Shown piece by piece: positions 38,946 through 41,999 of a stretch of DNA of 41,999 nucleotides. The notes beneath the pieces are model-generated. The model did not search any database. It was not told where the DNA came from and saw nothing but the letters and a program-made list of their open reading frames with translations. Made by a program: the position numbers and the translations under genes. Source of the DNA: Acholeplasmataceae bacterium UBA2284 (lineage in GTDB: Bacteria; Bacillota_I; Bacilli_A; Acholeplasmatales; Acholeplasmataceae). The stretch's first letter is position 1; the number at the start of each line of letters is the position of its first letter. Location: positions 167,257 through 209,255 of the forward strand of contig DDWO01000012.1 of the NCBI GenBank assembly GCA_002345705.1, read 5' to 3'.

Positions 38946-41900
38946 ATGCGAAGAAACAAGCTATTATCTCTGCTGATGTCAGTCCTGATAATGTTTTTTT
39001 TGGCTGCCTGTAACCCAGGAGAAGAGCTAGATATTGATGCTCTTTTAGTGGAAGCACAGGAGCAAGTCACTCTTGCGGGAACAGTGAGTTCCGATATAAC
39101 ACTACCTACAACTGTTGTTGTTGATGAACTAACAGTTGCTGTATCATGGTCATCTAGCAATACAGCCGTGATCTCCAATACAGGGGTTGTAACAAGACCT
39201 TCAGCTGCTACAGGAAATGTCAGTGTGACATTAACTGCAACATTCAGCTATGAAGGGGAGGAAAAGGTAGGAACCTTCGTTGTTATTGTCGAAGCACTTG
39301 CACAGGTTACATTCACCATCACTTTTAATTCAAATGATGGAAGCGCAGTCGCTTCAATTACAGCAAACCAGGGTTCAACAATTACTGCTCCAACACCACC
39401 AACTAAACTTAATCATACGTTTGGTGGATGGTATAAGGAAGTAGCTTTAACAACTCAATGGAATTTTACTACCGATCAAGTCAATGCAAATACTACACTT
39501 TATGCGAAATGGGTCGAAAATGATTCCTATGATGTCACCTTCTATAAGGGAAATGGTGAACCAGACGTTGTCGTTTCAGTCTATGCAGGTCAAAAGGTGA
39601 CTGCGATTACAAATCCAATAGCTTTAGGATATGAATTCAGCTTTTGGATGAAAGCAGACTTTGAGCCTTGGAATTTTGAAGTTGACGTAGTGACTGATGA
39701 TATTACATTATATGCTTTTTATGACATTATTATCTACACTGTAACCTATGTACTACCAACAGGAGCTGAACATACAGGAACACCAGGAACGGCTTTTGAT
39801 ATTATCACACCGATCACTGATCTTGGAAGTGCATATCTTGCAAATCATGAGTTTTTAGGTTGGTTCACTGCTGAAACTGGAGGAACTAAGGTAACCTCAG
39901 TTGCCGTGGGTACTACAGGAAATCTAACATTATATGCACAGTTTGAAGAAGACGAACAGTTTACTGTAACATTTAATGATATGATGGGCGGTATAACAAC
40001 AGAAACACTTTATTATGGCTATGTCACTGAACCAACAGATCCAATCCGTTCAGGATACTTATTCCTAGGATGGTTTAAGGATATGGATGGTTTAGTTGAA
40101 TATGATTTCGAATTTGATATAGTGAGTGCGGATATTACACTCTATGCAATATGGGAAAAACTAGTTCCTGAGGGTATGACGGGTGTTTATACTGCAGAAG
40201 AGTTTTATCAAATGACTCTTCATACGGGTACAGATTCATTCTTCTTAATGAATGATATCGATTTTTCAACCTATACGTGGGTTGCACATAACAATTCGTT
40301 CAAGGGTATATTTGATGGCGACTACAATGTCATTAGTCATTTAACAATTGAGTCTACAAATGCAGCAAATTATGGTGGGATATTCCCACGTGCTAATGGA
40401 GCAACCATCAAGAATTTACTTATAGAGGATCTTCATATTGATGTAGCTAATAGAGCAGGTGGTTTAATCGGACGGGTTGAAAACGGGAAAGTCAACGTCC
40501 AAGATTTATCCATTACTAGAGCACATGTTATGGGCACTGCTAATGAAGGTGTAGCATTACTCATCGGTCAAGCAGCATTTGAAGTTGAAATCCATAATGT
40601 ATCTATTTCTGCATCCAAGGCATTTACCACTCAAAAATATGCATCATTATTTATTGGACGCTCTGATGTTGTTGTAAATGCAAGTGACATATTTATTCGT
40701 GATTCAGTTGCTGAAATTACTGCAACCAATACAGATTCTGGTGCCAGTGGTATCGTCTCTTATACCAATGCTGATGCTGCACACGTAACAGTTAATAGAT
40801 TATTTATCCTAAATAGTTACCTACATGGCAAATACGCTGGTGCAGTCTCTGGTTATCAAAATAGAGGAACTGTAACGATTAACAATGCATTTATTGAAAT
40901 CACATTTACTTATATGGATGCGCCAAATAGCGGTTTAGTATCTAGAGTTAATACTACCGGTGTCGCGCCAACATTCACGAATCTATTTGTTGATTTAAAA
41001 TTTGAAACACCTACACATGCACAAGTGGTTGCTTCATTATCACCACAGCAGCAAGATCTTCAAGCCCTGGATCTCCTATTCTGGATGGATCATTTAAATG
41101 CAATCGCATCCAGTTCTTTATGGGTATCAGCGGGTCTTTATTATGTGCTTGAAAATGATCATGGTGGTATGGTGGATACGTTCACTGTTACATTCAATGT
41201 CGATGGTGGAACAGCTATCGAGTCCTATACATTGATATCAGGAAGTAAAGCATTTATTCCTTCAACTACTACAAAGTTAGAGCATATCTTTGATGGCTTC
41301 TATAAGGATGCAATGTTTGCTACTCTATTTGATTTTAATACAGAGCTTGTTACAGAAAACACGACAATCTATGTAAAATGGATTGAAATGGATAAGTTTG
41401 ATGTGACATTCAATACCAATGGTGGAACTTCAGTGAATCCATTACTAAATGTGCTTGATGGATCTTTAATCAATGAGCCTACTGCACCTACAAGACTTGG
41501 GTATACATTTGCAGGTTGGTTTAAGGATGAAGCGTTCACAACTTCATTTGTCTTCGCATCAGATTTGATATTGGCGGACACAACACTTTATGCAAAATGG
41601 GAAGTTGTAGAATATACGATTACCTATCATATGAATGGTGGAGAGACAGCAAGTCCAACGACATACACCATTGAAACACCTACAATTACTCTGTTAGAAG
41701 CTATGAAGCTAGGTTATTCATTTACAGCTTGGACCAATGCAGCTGTTGATGGTGCAATTGTAACAGAAGTTTCACTTGGAACTACTGGAAATCTAAACTT
41801 CTATGCACAATACAATACTGTATTATATACAATTGATTACATGCTGGATGGTGGAACTTTAGATGCACCAAATCCAGAAACCTATTTAATTACCTCAACT

Positions 41901-41999
41901 ACATTAGTATTAAATGGAGCATCTAAGGAAGGCTATGAATTTGCAGGCTGGTTTGATGCTGAGTCCGAAGGAACACTTTATACACAAATTAGTTCAGGT
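38946..41999 (+). CDS. Lipoprotein with InlB-type repeats and a GLUG-like domain, 5' part
   Basis: Frame open from ATG 38946 (AAGGGAGA at 38933-38940) to the window end, 1018 codons, no stop. The signal peptide MRRNKLLSLLMSVLIMFF is followed by the lipobox LAAC, with C22 as lipid-attached residue. Next comes an Ig-like domain (~30-115), then four InlB B-type repeats (~123-410) of the form VTFNxxGG...GYxFxGWFxD...TTLYAKW. A beta-helix-like region (~412-740) has GLUG-like lines such as AGGLIGRVENG and FDGDYNVISHL, and four more InlB repeats run on past the end. This is a surface-exposed protein, as in Listeria/Bacteroides-type repeat proteins. Adhesion or polymer binding is inferred. Total size unknown. 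Confidence 0.88.
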   Translation, partial: MRRNKLLSLLMSVLIMFFLAACNPGEELDIDALLVEAQEQVTLAGTVSSDITLPTTVVVDELTVAVSWSSSNTAVISNTGVVTRPSAATGNVSVTLTATFSYEGEEKVGTFVVIVEALAQVTFTITFNSNDGSAVASITANQGSTITAPTPPTKLNHTFGGWYKEVALTTQWNFTTDQVNANTTLYAKWVENDSYDVTFYKGNGEPDVVVSVYAGQKVTAITNPIALGYEFSFWMKADFEPWNFEVDVVTDDITLYAFYDIIIYTVTYVLPTGAEHTGTPGTAFDIITPITDLGSAYLANHEFLGWFTAETGGTKVTSVAVGTTGNLTLYAQFEEDEQFTVTFNDMMGGITTETLYYGYVTEPTDPIRSGYLFLGWFKDMDGLVEYDFEFDIVSADITLYAIWEKLVPEGMTGVYTAEEFYQMTLHTGTDSFFLMNDIDFSTYTWVAHNNSFKGIFDGDYNVISHLTIESTNAANYGGIFPRANGATIKNLLIEDLHIDVANRAGGLIGRVENGKVNVQDLSITRAHVMGTANEGVALLIGQAAFEVEIHNVSISASKAFTTQKYASLFIGRSDVVVNASDIFIRDSVAEITATNTDSGASGIVSYTNADAAHVTVNRLFILNSYLHGKYAGAVSGYQNRGTVTINNAFIEITFTYMDAPNSGLVSRVNTTGVAPTFTNLFVDLKFETPTHAQVVASLSPQQQDLQALDLLFWMDHLNAIASSSLWVSAGLYYVLENDHGGMVDTFTVTFNVDGGTAIESYTLISGSKAFIPSTTTKLEHIFDGFYKDAMFATLFDFNTELVTENTTIYVKWIEMDKFDVTFNTNGGTSVNPLLNVLDGSLINEPTAPTRLGYTFAGWFKDEAFTTSFVFASDLILADTTLYAKWEVVEYTITYHMNGGETASPTTYTIETPTITLLEAMKLGYSFTAWTNAAVDGAIVTEVSLGTTGNLNFYAQYNTVLYTIDYMLDGGTLDAPNPETYLITSTTLVLNGASKEGYEFAGWFDAESEGTLYTQISSG

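Noticed and set aside
1..41999. Recoded TGA (Mycoplasma genetic code)
   Set aside because: TGA ends plsX, rnc, dnaD, the first ABC gene and the Fic gene at the proper family lengths, and Trp is encoded by TGG in conserved positions.
1..41999. Integrated prophage, genomic island or transposon
   Set aside because: No integrase, transposase, terminal repeats, tRNA junction or abrupt change in codon use was seen; gene directions and terminators look like ordinary chromosome.

Overview
The window is an AT-rich, low-GC Firmicutes/Mollicutes-type chromosome segment. Reading frames use the standard bacterial code: TGA is a genuine stop in plsX, rnc, dnaD, the first ABC gene and the Fic gene, and Trp is TGG. 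This excludes Mycoplasma/Spiroplasma code 4. The gene content fits a standard-code Mollicute relative such as Acholeplasmatales or Izemoplasmatales: a DnaE with a lost PHP site, a dnaD-nth pair, PPi-type and ATP-type phosphofructokinases beside pyruvate phosphate dikinase, and very large repeat-built surface proteins. That placement is inference; no rRNA or tRNA marker is present.

Layout. 1-2110: tightly overlapping operon plsX(3' end)-rnc-dnaD-nth, closed by a terminator. 2180-3461: a free-standing XRE/helical-repeat regulator. 3524-7281: a heterodimeric ABC exporter pair behind a strong promoter, ending in a hairpin that also covers the start of the next gene. 7271-9340: a membrane-anchored protein with seven ~80-residue Ig-like repeats. 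9353-9891: a short flavodoxin with a perfect consensus promoter. 9914-14439: dnaE, a hypothetical gene and a cation diffusion facilitator. 14449-22573: an 8-kb gene for a cysteine-free 2673-residue protein with a CvpA-like four-helix membrane anchor and an ectodomain made of one repeated module. 22626-23643: an HTH-Fic fusion. 23655-26510 (minus): two membrane proteins and an M20 peptidase, divergent from a nitroreductase-family gene (26632-27450), with a palindrome between them. 27501-32618: divergent PPi-type PFK (minus) and ATP-type PFK plus PPDK (plus), a PPi-linked glycolysis cluster. 32668-37207: Na/Pi cotransporter-PhoU protein, uvrB and an SGNH hydrolase. 37263-38788: a Sel1-repeat protein and a small membrane protein. 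38946 to the end: an InlB-repeat lipoprotein that runs off the window.

No stretch without a gene exceeds 300 bases; the longest (32571-32864, 294 bases) holds a terminator, a promoter and a structured leader. No tRNA, rRNA, CRISPR array, transposase, integrase or att site was seen.

Working together: the central metabolic genes point to reversible PPi-dependent glycolysis. The surface genes (Ig-repeat protein, CvpA-anchored giant, InlB lipoprotein) take up about a third of the window and are its least described part. The most unusual items are the CvpA-anchored modular giant and the hairpin that merges an exporter terminator with the next gene's translation start.
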